DNA of 56,190 nucleotides. Source: Methylotenera sp. (GTDB lineage: Bacteria; Pseudomonadota; Gammaproteobacteria; Burkholderiales; Methylophilaceae). The stretch is from the NCBI RefSeq assembly GCF_029945705.1, contig NZ_JAQSDC010000003.1, positions 1 through 56,190 of the forward strand, given 5' to 3'. A model generated the notes under the pieces. It ran no database searches and had not been told where the DNA came from. It saw nothing but the letters and a program-made list of their open reading frames with translations. The position numbers and the translations under genes were made by a program. Positions 28,702-39,261 of this stretch are shown here, piece after piece. Position 1 is the first letter of the stretch, and every line of letters begins with the position of its first letter.

Positions 28702-29811
28702 ATGAACCTAAATAAATCAAACAAGAAACATGTGGTAGTCGGCCTCTCTGGCGGTGTTGACTCTTCCGTAACAGCCTTACTGCTCAAGCAGCAAGGCTAT
28801 GAAGTGACGGGGCTTTTCATGAAAAACTGGGAAGACGATGATACCGATGAATACTGCTCTAGCAAGCAAGATTTAATTGATGCAGTTTCCGTTGCCGACA
28901 AAATCGGCATCGATATAGAAGCCGTGAACTTCAGCAAAGAATACAAAGACCGTGTATTTGATAATTTTTTAAGTGAATACAAAGCTGGGCGCACACCTAA
29001 CCCAGATATTTTGTGTAATGCCGAAATTAAATTCAAAGCATTTTTAGACCATGCGATGGGTTTGGGCGCAGATGTCATCGCCACCGGCCATTATGCTCAA
29101 GTACGAGAAAACCCGCTCAAACCTGGCTTATTCCAGTTGATGAAAGCCGATGACGGTAGCAAAGATCAAAGCTATTTTTTACATCGTTTAAATCAAGCGC
29201 AGTTAAGCAAAACGTTATTTCCACTTGGGCAAATGCTCAAGCGTGAAGTACGTGAAATCGCGCGTAATGCAGGATTAATCAATGCTGATAAAAAAGACTC
29301 TACTGGCATTTGCTTCATTGGCGAGCGCCCTTTTCAAGAGTTTTTAAGCAAATATCTACCTCGCGAACCTGGTGAGATTAAAACACCAGAAGGCAAAACT
29401 GTAGGCAAGCATGAAGGTTTAATGTACTACACATTAGGCCAGCGCCAAGGCTTGAAAATCGGCGGTAGCCGCGAAAGCAACGGCGAGCCTTGGTTTGTTG
29501 CTGCCAAAGACATGGATAAAAACGAGTTGATCGTCGTACAAGGCCACCAACATCCATTACTACTTAACGATGGCTTAAAGGCCAGTCAACTCACTTGGAT
29601 AGACGACGAAGAACCAATCACCAACTGGGTTTATGCCGCTAAAACACGTTATCGCCAACCTGATGCACCATGTGAAATTGACCGCTTAACTAAAGATGAA
29701 GTCGAAATTAAATTTGGTCAAAAACAATGGGCGATTACCCCAGGTCAATCTGCCGTAGTTTACGAAAGTAATGTTTGCCTAGGTGGTGGAATTATCACCA
29801 CGGCAATTTAA
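28702..29811 (+). CDS. mnmA: tRNA-specific 2-thiouridylase
   Basis: MnmA thiolates U34 of tRNA-Lys, -Glu and -Gln using sulfur relayed through Tus proteins. The 369-residue protein has the PP-loop motif GLSGGVDSS (14-22) for target adenylation, the catalytic cysteines in [11 protein letters not shown] (about Cys105) and [12 protein letters not shown] (about Cys204), and the [10 protein letters not shown] segment of the C-terminal barrels. It follows nudJ closely. Confidence 0.97.
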   Translation: MNLNKSNKKHVVVGLSGGVDSSVTALLLKQQGYEVTGLFMKNWEDDDTDEYCSSKQDLIDAVSVADKIGIDIEAVNFSKEYKDRVFDNFLSEYKAGRTPNPDILCNAEIKFKAFLDHAMGLGADVIATGHYAQVRENPLKPGLFQLMKADDGSKDQSYFLHRLNQAQLSKTLFPLGQMLKREVREIARNAGLINADKKDSTGICFIGERPFQEFLSKYLPREPGEIKTPEGKTVGKHEGLMYYTLGQRQGLKIGGSRESNGEPWFVAAKDMDKNELIVVQGHQHPLLLNDGLKASQLTWIDDEEPITNWVYAAKTRYRQPDAPCEIDRLTKDEVEIKFGQKQWAITPGQSAVVYESNVCLGGGIITTAI

Positions 29812-29846
29812 CTCCAATCTAGCTAAGTAAAAAAGAAAGGATTTTC

Positions 29847-30599
29847 ATGCCGTTTGTAGGCTTAGGTTTACACTTTTTAATCGCGCTATTTTTTGCAATC
29901 CATGCGCTTAGAACTGGTCGCCAAATGTACTGGCTCATTATTCTGTTTTCGTTTCCGTTACTGGGTAGCCTTGCCTATTTTTTTGCAGAATACATGCCCG
30001 CCTCAAAGTTAAACCGTGGCGTTAAACAAGTCTCAAACATTGCACTCAGCCTGCTAGATCCTACTCGTGAGTTACGCGATGCAAGACAAGCTTTCGACTT
30101 AACACCCACGGTGCAAAACAGAATGCGCCTGGCTGCAGCACTTGATGGCGCAGGTCAACACAACGAGGCAGTGCAGCAATTTGATGCTTGTCTGAGCGGC
30201 CCCTTCGCGAACGATCCCGAGGTTTGTTTTGGTGCAGCAAAAGCAAAATTTCATAACAAGCAGCCACATTTAGCAATTGAATTGCTTTTAGATATTAGAA
30301 CTAAACATACTAGCTTTAGACCTGAAGAACTCAGTCTAATACTTGCGCAAAGTTACGCTGCAAGCGAAGATAATACTAACGCTCGTATTGAGTTTGCTCA
30401 TGCCGCTGATACATTTGGCTCACCAGATACGCGTGCGCATTACGCGCTGTGGGCAGCAAATACAGGTGATTTAGAAACCGCTAAAAATCTGAGAACAACA
30501 TTAGAGAAAGACTGGCAGCACTGGAACAAACATACCCGCAGCTTGTATAGCGCTTTGTTTAGTGAGATTGATGCAGCATTAGCAAAAAAAGCCTCTTAA
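29847..30599 (+). CDS. Membrane-anchored tetratricopeptide repeat protein
   Basis: The 250-residue protein starts with two membrane helices (about residues 5-20 and 28-46) in a pattern like the PLDc_N segment (WLIILFSFPLLGSLAYFF). TPR-like helical pairs follow from about residue 75 to 240 (for example QNRMRLAAALDGAGQHNEAV and RIEFAHAADTFGSPDTRAHY). TPRs usually scaffold protein contacts; the partner is unknown. It has a good AAAGGA ribosome site and follows mnmA by 35 bases. Confidence 0.8.
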   Translation: MPFVGLGLHFLIALFFAIHALRTGRQMYWLIILFSFPLLGSLAYFFAEYMPASKLNRGVKQVSNIALSLLDPTRELRDARQAFDLTPTVQNRMRLAAALDGAGQHNEAVQQFDACLSGPFANDPEVCFGAAKAKFHNKQPHLAIELLLDIRTKHTSFRPEELSLILAQSYAASEDNTNARIEFAHAADTFGSPDTRAHYALWAANTGDLETAKNLRTTLEKDWQHWNKHTRSLYSALFSEIDAALAKKAS

Positions 30600-30757
30600 C
30601 GTATTTGAGTGTAACGGTTAAGCTAACCGATTTATCCAAAACAACTTGTAAAACCTAAGTTAGAGCAAGATTCAGCCTTTTATTCGCAGATTCATGATCA
30701 AGTCAAAAGCTATAAAATTAGCTCGTTTATTCATGTAATTAGATTGCTGAGATTCAA

Positions 30758-31087
30758 ATGGCTTACGTCTTTAAAAATGCAGAGGGAACAATCACCGCCA
30801 GCGCTTTAGAGAGTCTTGGTGCGGGTTGGGAATTTATTGAAAGTGATACTAAAGAATATATTGAGTTTTTAGAGAGCTCCTTAGCCGAAAGCTCGCCATT
30901 CCGTGAAAGTGATATTCAGTTAGCGCGGGTATTAGAGGATCTAATCTCTATCTTAATTGACCGTGGCATGGTGAGATTCACAGACTTTCCACCTGCTGCG
31001 CAAAAACGCTTGAATTACAGGCAATCTATGCGTAAAAAAAATCGGCTTTCAGGCATAGTGGATGAAAACCAAGATTTTATTTACTAG
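30758..31087 (+). CDS. Small conserved protein, often labelled 'tryptophan synthase subunit beta-like'
   Basis: This 109-residue protein has a conserved helical core (SDIQLARVLEDLISILIDRG, 62-81, then RFTDFPPAAQKRL). Similar short proteins of proteobacteria carry the historical label 'tryptophan synthase subunit beta-like', but nothing here resembles a PLP-binding tryptophan synthase and the label should not be read as a function. It is soluble, with no signal peptide or membrane helix. It is convergent with the GST gene 39 bases away. Confidence 0.75.
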   Translation: MAYVFKNAEGTITASALESLGAGWEFIESDTKEYIEFLESSLAESSPFRESDIQLARVLEDLISILIDRGMVRFTDFPPAAQKRLNYRQSMRKKNRLSGIVDENQDFIY

Positions 31088-31126
31088 CTAGCACTAACCA
31101 GTTAGCCTGAAGAAAAGTTAATTTAT

Positions 31127-31756
31127 TTAAGCAACTGGCATGCTACCTTTAAACGATGGACGTTTTAGTAAAGCTAATTGTAAGCGTTCTAAATTTGGAT
31201 ATTCTGCGGCCAAATTAATCACGCTAGAAAATCGCAAGTTTAAATAGCCCAACATACAACCCACAGCAATGTCAGCCAAACTAAAAGTACCATTGACGCA
31301 CCAGTTACTTTTGCCAACACCCTCGGCTTTTCCTAAATCCTCATTCAGCGCCTTCAAACCACTGATGACCTTAGTCCATTGACGCTCAGTAAAGGCAGCA
31401 TCTTGTTTTTCGGCAGATTTACGTTGCTCTAGCATCGTTGCAACTGCCGCATCACAAATACCATCCGCTAGCGCTTCCCAACGGCGCACTTTTACTTTTG
31501 CGTTTAAATCTTGTGGAATCAAATGCGCCAGTGGCGTGCGGTTATCGAGATACTCAACAATCACACGTGAGTCATACAAACTATCGCCATCTGGCAGCAC
31601 CAATACTGGCACTTTGCCTAATGGGTTGTGTTGTTTAACTGGGCAATCTGGTGCACTCAAAACAACTTCTTGGAGCGTGACTTCAATATGCTTTTCAGCC
31701 GCGACAATGCGTACTTTTCTAGCATAAGGGCTATTAATGGTGTATAAAAGTTTCAT
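31127..31756 (-). CDS. Glutathione S-transferase family protein
   Basis: The 209-residue protein has a thioredoxin-like N-terminal domain (MKLLYTINSPYARKVRIVA) with the conserved cis-proline in GKVPVLVLPDG and the glutathione-contact DSRVIVEYLD near residue 63-72, followed by an all-helical C-terminal domain with SLADIAVGCMLGYLN. The catalytic residue is probably Ser9 (NSPY region), as in YfcF/YibF-like bacterial GSTs. The substrate cannot be read from the sequence. Confidence 0.9.
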   Translation of the reverse strand: MKLLYTINSPYARKVRIVAAEKHIEVTLQEVVLSAPDCPVKQHNPLGKVPVLVLPDGDSLYDSRVIVEYLDNRTPLAHLIPQDLNAKVKVRRWEALADGICDAAVATMLEQRKSAEKQDAAFTERQWTKVISGLKALNEDLGKAEGVGKSNWCVNGTFSLADIAVGCMLGYLNLRFSSVINLAAEYPNLERLQLALLKRPSFKGSMPVA

Positions 31757-31892
31757 ATCAATTGTTTGTGCTTACTTTAAAAGGTGTATTAGTGATTGAT
31801 AGGATTATAATTCAAACACTGCTTGGTTTATCAACGCATATTAATTATTCAAAAAAAGCGATATTTTTAGAGCAACAATCACTATTTAAATC

Positions 31893-32774
31893 ATGACTTT
31901 ATTTAATCAACATTATCCGCCAAATTCCGAGGCTTTTAAGCAACTGGTAATCAAGCAAGCTCAAGCTGCGTTGCAGGAAGACGTTGGTACAGGCGATCTT
32001 ACCTCATTACTAGTGCCAGCTGAGCAACAGGTCACGGCAACGATTATCGCTCGGGAAACTGCGGTTATTTGCGGCACTCCATGGGTACAAGCTTGCTTTA
32101 ACGAAATCGATACTAATGTCAAAATCAACTGGCAAGTGGCTGAAGGCGAAAGCGTTCAAGCCAATCAAGTATTGTGCGAAATCACCGGCCCTGCCCGTGC
32201 ACTTTTAACCGCAGAGCGTTGCTCACTTAACTTCTTGCAAACGCTTTCAGCCACAGCGACTGAAACCCGCAAATATGTAGATGCCATTACAGGCACCCAA
32301 AGCCAAATTTTAGACACCCGCAAAACCATTCCAAATTTAAGATTAGCGCAAAAATATGCAGTAACCATCGGTGGTGGGCATAATCAGCGATTGGCTTTGT
32401 ATGATGGCATTTTGATTAAAGAAAATCATATTGCCGCGGCTGGCAGCATAGCCGCAGTCATGGCACAAGCATTTGCGCTCAATTCAGGCAAGAGCATACA
32501 AATTGAAGTTGAAAATATGTCTCAACTGAAAGAGGCCTTAACCGCAGGTGCAACCAGTATATTATTAGATAACTTTAGTACCGAGCAGTTAGTTGAGGCA
32601 GTTAGTTTTAATCGCCAATCGGGAAAGCGCGCTGTATTAGAAGCTTCTGGCGGCATAGGCTTAAAGAACGTACGCGAAATTGCATTGACTGGCATAGATA
32701 GAATCTCGATTGGTGCGATTACCAAAAACGTCCAAGCTATCGATTTATCCATGAGAATCATTCATACTAATTAA
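31893..32774 (+). CDS. nadC: Nicotinate-nucleotide pyrophosphorylase (quinolinate phosphoribosyltransferase)
   Basis: NadC converts quinolinate and PRPP to nicotinate mononucleotide in NAD synthesis. The 293-residue protein shows EDVGTGDLTS near the N terminus, ERCSLNFLQTLSATAT, DTRKTIPNLRLAQKYAV, GGGHNQRLALYDGILIKENH and the C-terminal phosphate-binding EASGGIGLKNVREIA. All the catalytic motifs appear present. It lies 44 bases before the PilB/GspE-like ATPase. Confidence 0.97.
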   Translation: MTLFNQHYPPNSEAFKQLVIKQAQAALQEDVGTGDLTSLLVPAEQQVTATIIARETAVICGTPWVQACFNEIDTNVKINWQVAEGESVQANQVLCEITGPARALLTAERCSLNFLQTLSATATETRKYVDAITGTQSQILDTRKTIPNLRLAQKYAVTIGGGHNQRLALYDGILIKENHIAAAGSIAAVMAQAFALNSGKSIQIEVENMSQLKEALTAGATSILLDNFSTEQLVEAVSFNRQSGKRAVLEASGGIGLKNVREIALTGIDRISIGAITKNVQAIDLSMRIIHTN

Positions 32775-32818
32775 CGATATAAATAGATAATAAACGCGTA
32801 AAAGAGGATCACCAGCCA

Positions 32819-34603
32819 ATGAGCAAACCGACTACTCTGAGTAATCCAAATGGCCGCCTTTCACTAGGCGATACGTTACGCATGCTGGTCAGTGACGGCA
32901 TTGTGGATAAAACTCACGCGGAAAAGCTATACAAAGACCGCAAACTTGATTCGTCTAATCTGCATCCGTTGGTAGTGATTGGTGAGCAAAAATGGAAAGC
33001 GCTTAAGGCCCCAAATAAAGCAATCACAGTTGAATTCCTCTCAACATGGCTTGCCGAGCGCTCTGGTCTTGAGTACTACCATATTGACCCGCTTAAATTA
33101 GACTTTGGCTCAGCTGCTAAAATCGTCTCACAAGGTTATGCTGAGCGCTTAAAAATCATGCCTATTTCGGTCAAAAATGGTGAGGCTGTGATTGCCACGA
33201 CCGAACCGTTTAGTACAGAGTGGATTGCCGACCTTGAGCGCGTACTGAAGATGAAAATCAAGCTAGTGATGGCGAATCCACTTGAGATTAGCCGTTACTT
33301 GCCAGAGATATACAATCTAGCCAACTCGATGAATGCGGCTGATTTAGCCAAAGCTGGGCAGATTGTTGGCGTACAAAACTTTGAGCAATTGATTGAACTT
33401 GGTAAAGATAAAAACCTAGATGCCAATGAGCAGCATGTGGTGAATATTGTGGACTGGCTGTTCAAATACGCTTTTGAGCAACATGCAAGTGATATTCACT
33501 TAGAACCACGCCGCGGCATGGGCATGATGCGCTTTAGAATCGATGGCGTGTTGCATCAAGTGTATCAATTACCGCCTAATATTATGAACGCCATCACCAG
33601 CCGCATTAAACTGCTCGGTCGTATGGATATGGTAGAAAAACGCCGCCCACAAGATGGCCGTATTAAAACACTGAGTAGCGATGGACAAGAAATTGAGCTG
33701 CGCTTATCCACCATGCCTACTGCGTTTGGTGAAAAACTGGTCATGCGGATTTTCGCGCCAGAGGTGTCGGAAAAAGGCTTCTTAGCACTCGGTTTTGCAG
33801 AAGAGCAAGCCGCCATTTGGCATGGTTGGACGAAATCACCTAACGGCATCATTCTAGTCACAGGGCCAACGGGCTCAGGTAAAACTACCACGCTTTATGC
33901 GACCTTACGCACACTTGCCACGCCAGAAGTCAACGTGTGTACGGTTGAAGAGCCGATTGAAATGGTAGAACCATTATTCAATCAAATGCAAGTACAGCAA
34001 AATATCGGCTTAACCTTCGCAGGAGGCATCCGCACACTGATGCGGCAAGATCCTGACATTATCATGGTAGGTGAAATTCGCGATTTAGAGACTGCCGACA
34101 TGGCGATACAAGCGGCGCTCACAGGCCACTTAGTGCTATCCACCCTGCACACCAACGACGCACCATCCGCCGTTACGCGACTATTAGATTTAGGTGTTCC
34201 ATCATACCTCATTCACTCCACCGTACTTGGCATCATGGCACAACGCTTAGTGCGCACCCTATGTACCAGCTGCAAAGTTCCTGAGCCGATTGAACAAAGT
34301 AAATGGGATGCACTCGTTGGTAACTTCAACATACCAAAACCAGCACATATCTATAAACCTGTAGGCTGTATGGAGTGCCGCAACACAGGCTTTAGAGGGC
34401 GCAGCGGCATATATGAAATGCTCACCATCACCCCAGCCTTACGTAAACTCATTACACCTGAAACCAACCTTGCTGAACTTACCAAACAAGCTTATAAAGA
34501 TGGTATGCAACCACTAGTCATTAATGGAGCAGAGAAAATTGCCGCTGGCACAACGACCATTGAAGAGCTGATGAAAGTGGCTCCGCCGCTTGAGATTGAA
34601 TAA
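32819..34603 (+). CDS. PilB/GspE family secretion or pilus assembly ATPase
   Basis: This 594-residue ATPase of type IV pili or type II secretion has an N-terminal MshE-type domain (about 1-170), Walker A GPTGSGKTT (349-357), VCTVEEPIEMVE, Walker B DPDIIMVGEIRD, His box HLVLSTLHTND, and a zinc tetracysteine (CTSCKVPE and CMECRNTG, near 482-523). It lacks neighbouring gsp or pil genes, so the machine it drives is uncertain. The canonical PilB normally sits beside pilC and pilD, so this may be a second paralogue. Its Shine-Dalgarno AGAGGA is good. Confidence 0.9.
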   Translation: MSKPTTLSNPNGRLSLGDTLRMLVSDGIVDKTHAEKLYKDRKLDSSNLHPLVVIGEQKWKALKAPNKAITVEFLSTWLAERSGLEYYHIDPLKLDFGSAAKIVSQGYAERLKIMPISVKNGEAVIATTEPFSTEWIADLERVLKMKIKLVMANPLEISRYLPEIYNLANSMNAADLAKAGQIVGVQNFEQLIELGKDKNLDANEQHVVNIVDWLFKYAFEQHASDIHLEPRRGMGMMRFRIDGVLHQVYQLPPNIMNAITSRIKLLGRMDMVEKRRPQDGRIKTLSSDGQEIELRLSTMPTAFGEKLVMRIFAPEVSEKGFLALGFAEEQAAIWHGWTKSPNGIILVTGPTGSGKTTTLYATLRTLATPEVNVCTVEEPIEMVEPLFNQMQVQQNIGLTFAGGIRTLMRQDPDIIMVGEIRDLETADMAIQAALTGHLVLSTLHTNDAPSAVTRLLDLGVPSYLIHSTVLGIMAQRLVRTLCTSCKVPEPIEQSKWDALVGNFNIPKPAHIYKPVGCMECRNTGFRGRSGIYEMLTITPALRKLITPETNLAELTKQAYKDGMQPLVINGAEKIAAGTTTIEELMKVAPPLEIE

Positions 34604-34609
34604 TAAAAA

Positions 34610-34696
34610 AGAACTAAAACACCAGTTCTGCAAGCCAATATCCATGCGGGTTGCAGAACATGCCACTTTAACTAAACTTTAGTGATAAAAGTTTAG
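34610..34696 (+). promoter_or_regulatory. Cluster of alternative inverted repeats downstream of the ATPase gene, upstream of ilvB
   Basis: GTTCTGCAA (34625-34633) can pair with TTGCAGAAC (34651-34659); its first bases also fit AGAACT (34610-34615). A second perfect 9-bp hairpin is CTAAACTTT (34672-34680) with AAAGTTTAG (34688-34696). A further TTGCAGAA is at 34719-34726. None has a U-run, so these are not standard terminators. Their position between the ATPase and ilvB could be regulatory, or simply mark the transcript end. Confidence 0.35.
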
Positions 34697-34795
34697 GTGT
34701 TCTTAATATCAAGCCAACTTGCAGAAAATTCTCCAAGAATACTCAAATAAACATAGTCTTATCTCAAAAACAATGCGCCACCAACACTTTCATTC

Positions 34796-34824
34796 TTGAC
34801 CAAATGGCCTCAAACCGTTAATCT
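34796..34824 (+). promoter_or_regulatory. Possible sigma-70 promoter of ilvBHC
   Basis: TTGACC (34796-34801) and TAATCT (34819-34824) are 17 bases apart, about 55 bases before the ilvB start. The -35 is good and the -10 is moderate. Confidence 0.4.
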
Positions 34825-34879
34825 ATAGGGTTACCGAATAATGTATAAAATATAAAAAAATATTTTAATTAAAAGATTT

Positions 34880-36658
34880 ATGGCAGATACTCCAAAAAAC
34901 AGTAGTTCCAAACCACTAAGCTCTAAACCAATCACAGGCGCGGAGATTTTAATTCGCTGCTTGCACGAAGAAAACGTTGAGTTTGTATTTGGCTACCCAG
35001 GCGGCGCGGTGCTGCATATTTACGATGCTATTTATCATCAAGATAAATTCAAGCATATTTTAGTTCGCCATGAGCAAGCCGCACTACACGCAGCTGATGC
35101 TTACTCACGCTCTACAGGCAAAGTTGGGGTGGCATTAGTCACCTCAGGTCCAGGTGCTACTAACGCGATTACTGGCATTGCTACCGCTTACATGGATTCA
35201 ATTCCTATGGTGATTATTAGTGGGCAAGTGCCTACTTACGCCATTGGGGAAGATGCATTCCAAGAGTGCGACACAGTTGGTATTACTCGCCCCTGCGTAA
35301 AACATAACTTCTTGGTTAAAGACGTAAAAGACATTGCGGCCACCATGAAAAAAGCGTTCTACGTAGCAGCAAGTGGTCGCCCAGGGCCTGTTTTAGTGGA
35401 TATTCCAAAAGATATTACGGCTGATCTATGCAAATTTGAGTACCCAGAAAGCGTCAGTTTACGTTCATATAATCCTGTGACTAAAGGTCATTTAGGACAA
35501 ATTAAAAAAGCGCTCAAACTACTTGCCGAAGCGAAACGCCCGATGGTGTATTCAGGCGGCGGCGTCGTTTTGGGCGATGCATCAGCACATTTAATCAAGC
35601 TTATTCAGTCTATGGGCATTCCTATCACTAGCACCTTGATGGGACTAGGCGGATTCCCGGCATCTGATGAGAAATTCTTGGGCATGCTTGGCATGCACGG
35701 AACATATGAAGCCAATATGGCGATGCAAGAATGTGACGTACTGTTGGCTGTTGGTGCGCGCTTTGATGATCGCGTGATTGGCAATACCAAACACTTCTTA
35801 TCAAATCCACGTACGATTATTCATATTGATATTGACCCGTCGTCAATATCAAAACGTGTAAAAATTGATGTGCCTATCGTTGGTGACGTTAAATCTGTAC
35901 TTGCAGATATGAACGAGCTGATTGAAACTGAAAAGGCTTCAAATCAATTCGTGCAAAACACCAACGCGCTAGCGGCATGGTTTAAACAAATTAATGCTTG
36001 GCGTAGCAAAAAATGTCTAGATTTTGCACAAAGCGATGAGTTTATTAAACCGCAATACGTTATTCAAAAGCTACATGAAGTGACTAAGGGCGAAGCTTTT
36101 GTGACGTCAGATGTAGGCCAACATCAAATGTGGGCGGCGCAATATTACAAGTTTAATGACCCTCGTCGTTGGATTAACTCTGGCGGCTTAGGCACCATGG
36201 GGGTTGGCTTGCCCTATGCCATGGGCGTGCAATTTGCGCACCCAAATGCGCAAGTAGCTTGCGTCACAGGCGAAGGCAGTATTCAAATGAATATTCAAGA
36301 GCTTTCAACTTGTGCGCAATATCATTTGCCAATTAAAGTCATTATGCTTAACAACCGCTACTTAGGTATGGTGCGTCAGTGGCAAGAGTTTTTCTATGAG
36401 AATCGTTATTCAGAGTCTTATATGGATAGCCTGCCAGATTTCGTTAAATTGGCCGAAGCTTATGGTCATGTGGGCATGCAAATCACTAAGCCTAGCGACG
36501 TAGAAGGCGCATTGAAAGAAGCTTTTGATATGAAATCGCGCTTTGTGTTCTTAGATTTCATCACCGACCAAAAAGAAAACGTATTCCCAATGATACAAAA
36601 TGGTAAAGGTTTGTCTGAAATGATTTTAGCCAGTGATATTGGTGCGGAGGACTTATAA
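34880..36658 (+). CDS. ilvB: Acetolactate synthase, large (catalytic) subunit
   Basis: This enzyme makes acetolactate or acetohydroxybutyrate in valine, leucine and isoleucine synthesis, using TPP, FAD and Mg. The 592-residue protein has GAEILIRCLHEENVEFVFG at the N terminus, the catalytic Glu in RHEQAALHAAD, and the C-terminal TPP-binding region VTGEGSIQMNIQELST followed by NNRYLGMVRQWQ. It overlaps ilvH by one base (TAATG) with GGAGG just upstream, so the two subunits are made in step. ilvC follows. Confidence 0.97.
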   Translation: MADTPKNSSSKPLSSKPITGAEILIRCLHEENVEFVFGYPGGAVLHIYDAIYHQDKFKHILVRHEQAALHAADAYSRSTGKVGVALVTSGPGATNAITGIATAYMDSIPMVIISGQVPTYAIGEDAFQECDTVGITRPCVKHNFLVKDVKDIAATMKKAFYVAASGRPGPVLVDIPKDITADLCKFEYPESVSLRSYNPVTKGHLGQIKKALKLLAEAKRPMVYSGGGVVLGDASAHLIKLIQSMGIPITSTLMGLGGFPASDEKFLGMLGMHGTYEANMAMQECDVLLAVGARFDDRVIGNTKHFLSNPRTIIHIDIDPSSISKRVKIDVPIVGDVKSVLADMNELIETEKASNQFVQNTNALAAWFKQINAWRSKKCLDFAQSDEFIKPQYVIQKLHEVTKGEAFVTSDVGQHQMWAAQYYKFNDPRRWINSGGLGTMGVGLPYAMGVQFAHPNAQVACVTGEGSIQMNIQELSTCAQYHLPIKVIMLNNRYLGMVRQWQEFFYENRYSESYMDSLPDFVKLAEAYGHVGMQITKPSDVEGALKEAFDMKSRFVFLDFITDQKENVFPMIQNGKGLSEMILASDIGAEDL

Positions 36659-37164
36659 TGACGACTAACGCTCCACGCCATATTATTTCGCTACTCATGG
36701 AAAACGAAGCTGGCGCGCTATCACGCGTAGCAGGTTTATTTTCAGCGCGCGGCTACAATATTGAGTCACTCACAGTCGCGGCAACAGAAGACCCAACATT
36801 GTCTCGCATGACCATAGTCACTTCAGGTTCTGAAGCGGTGATCGAACAAATTATTAAACAGTTAAACAAGCTCATTGACGTTGTAAAAGTGCTTGATTTA
36901 AACGATGGTAAATTTATCGAGCGCGAATTAATGCTCGTAAAAGTCAAAGCAACGGGTGCGTTTCGTGAAGAAATGAAACGCATGTGTGATATTTTCCGTG
37001 GTCGTATTATCGATGTGGCCGACGGCAGCTTTACTATTGAGCTTACCGGCTCAGGCACTAAGTTAGACGCCTTTATTGAAAGCCTAGATAAAGCCGCAAT
37101 TTTAGAAACAGTACGTACAGGCGCTTCTGGCATAGGCCGTGGCGACCGCATTTTAAAAGTTTAA
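36658..37164 (+). CDS. ilvH: Acetolactate synthase, small (regulatory) subunit
   Basis: This 168-residue regulatory subunit has an N-terminal ACT domain (HIISLLMENEAGALSRVAGL) that gives valine feedback control of IlvB, with GYNIESLTVAATEDP after it, and a C-terminal domain from about residue 85 (ERELMLVKVKA). The length is typical. It overlaps ilvB by one base and lies 66 bases before ilvC. Confidence 0.97.
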   Translation: MTTNAPRHIISLLMENEAGALSRVAGLFSARGYNIESLTVAATEDPTLSRMTIVTSGSEAVIEQIIKQLNKLIDVVKVLDLNDGKFIERELMLVKVKATGAFREEMKRMCDIFRGRIIDVADGSFTIELTGSGTKLDAFIESLDKAAILETVRTGASGIGRGDRILKV

Positions 37165-37215
37165 GCAAAACAGGTTATAAAAATCTCTCTATAATTTATT
37201 CAGCATTTGCATTGA

Positions 37216-38247
<1,032 letters not shown>

Positions 38248-38267
38248 TTTTAGTTAGCTAAAAAATT

Positions 38268-38303
38268 AAAAGGGCAAAACGTTTGACGGTTTGCCCTTTT
38301 TTT
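38268..38303 (+). terminator. Intrinsic terminator of ilvBHC
   Basis: AAAAGGGCAAA pairs with TTTGCCCTTTT around an 11-base loop, followed by further T residues, about 20 bases after ilvC. Confidence 0.9.
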
Positions 38304-38349
38304 ATGAATTTCAATAGAAATATGCGTTCCCAAATAAGGTTAGCTAAAG

Positions 38350-39204
38350 ATGAAGATGGCCGTGCTTTTACAATACATATTACCCAAACAGTCAATTACT
38401 GCCCTTGCAGGTAAATTGGCTCACTATCATGGGGGCAATTTAACCACATCAGTCATCAAGTGGTTCGTAAAGCGTTATCAAGTTAATATGGCTGAAGCGG
38501 CTAATCCTGACATCACATCCTATAAAACCTTCAACGAATTTTTTACACGCCCTCTCAAAACTGGCGCGCGACCAATTGCTCAGGTTGATTTTATTTGCCC
38601 TGTTGATGGTGCAATTAGCCAATTTGGCGGGATTGAAAAAGACCAAATATTTCAGGCAAAAGGCCACACATATTCTACAACGGCCTTGGTTGGTGGCGAT
38701 AAAGCATTAGCAGGTAAGTTTGAAAGTGGACATTTTGCTTGCTTGTATTTAAGCCCCAAAGATTATCACCGCATTCATATGCCTTGTGATGGCATATTAA
38801 AAAGTATGACTTATGTACCAGGCGCTTTATTCTCGGTTAACCCAACCACAGCACAAGGCGTACCTGGATTGTTTGCCAGAAACGAACGTGTCGTATGTGA
38901 GTTCACTTCAGTGCAATATGGTAGCTTTATCATGGTATTAGTCGGCGCGACTATTGTTGGTAGCATGGCAACTGTTTGGCATGACGCGAACAATGGCATC
39001 ATCAATCCACCTCGCACAGGTAAAACTAAAACTTGGAAGTACGATGACAAAAACATCAGCCTGAAACAAGGTGAAGAAATGGGCAGATTCTTACTTGGCT
39101 CTACCGTAGTGATGCTGTTTGAAAAGAACGCGTTGCAATTTAATGCTAATTGGCAGCGTGCAAAAACGATCCGCCTAGGTGAATTGATGGGCAATAACAA
39201 ATAG
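38350..39204 (+). CDS. psd: Phosphatidylserine decarboxylase proenzyme
   Basis: Psd makes phosphatidylethanolamine from phosphatidylserine at the inner membrane. The 284-residue proenzyme has the self-cleavage motif LGST near residue 250, where the serine becomes the pyruvoyl group of the alpha chain. FNEFFTRPLK, CPVDGAISQFG, and the YLSPKDYHRIHMPCDG segment with its conserved histidines are visible. The start at 38350 (MKMAVL) is preferred; a second ATG two codons later is possible. Confidence 0.97.
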   Translation: MKMAVLLQYILPKQSITALAGKLAHYHGGNLTTSVIKWFVKRYQVNMAEAANPDITSYKTFNEFFTRPLKTGARPIAQVDFICPVDGAISQFGGIEKDQIFQAKGHTYSTTALVGGDKALAGKFESGHFACLYLSPKDYHRIHMPCDGILKSMTYVPGALFSVNPTTAQGVPGLFARNERVVCEFTSVQYGSFIMVLVGATIVGSMATVWHDANNGIINPPRTGKTKTWKYDDKNISLKQGEEMGRFLLGSTVVMLFEKNALQFNANWQRAKTIRLGELMGNNK

Positions 39205-39210
39205 AAATTA

Positions 39211-39251
39211 ACAAAAAAGCCTGCAATGAGTACACAGCTGGCTTTTTTGTT
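39211..39251. terminator. Terminator between convergent psd and rppH
   Basis: AAAAAAGCC pairs with GGCTTTTTT (with imperfect inner pairing TGC/GCT) and is flanked by A- and T-runs on both sides, suiting both genes. Confidence 0.85.
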
Positions 39252-39261
39252 TTATAGCTAA

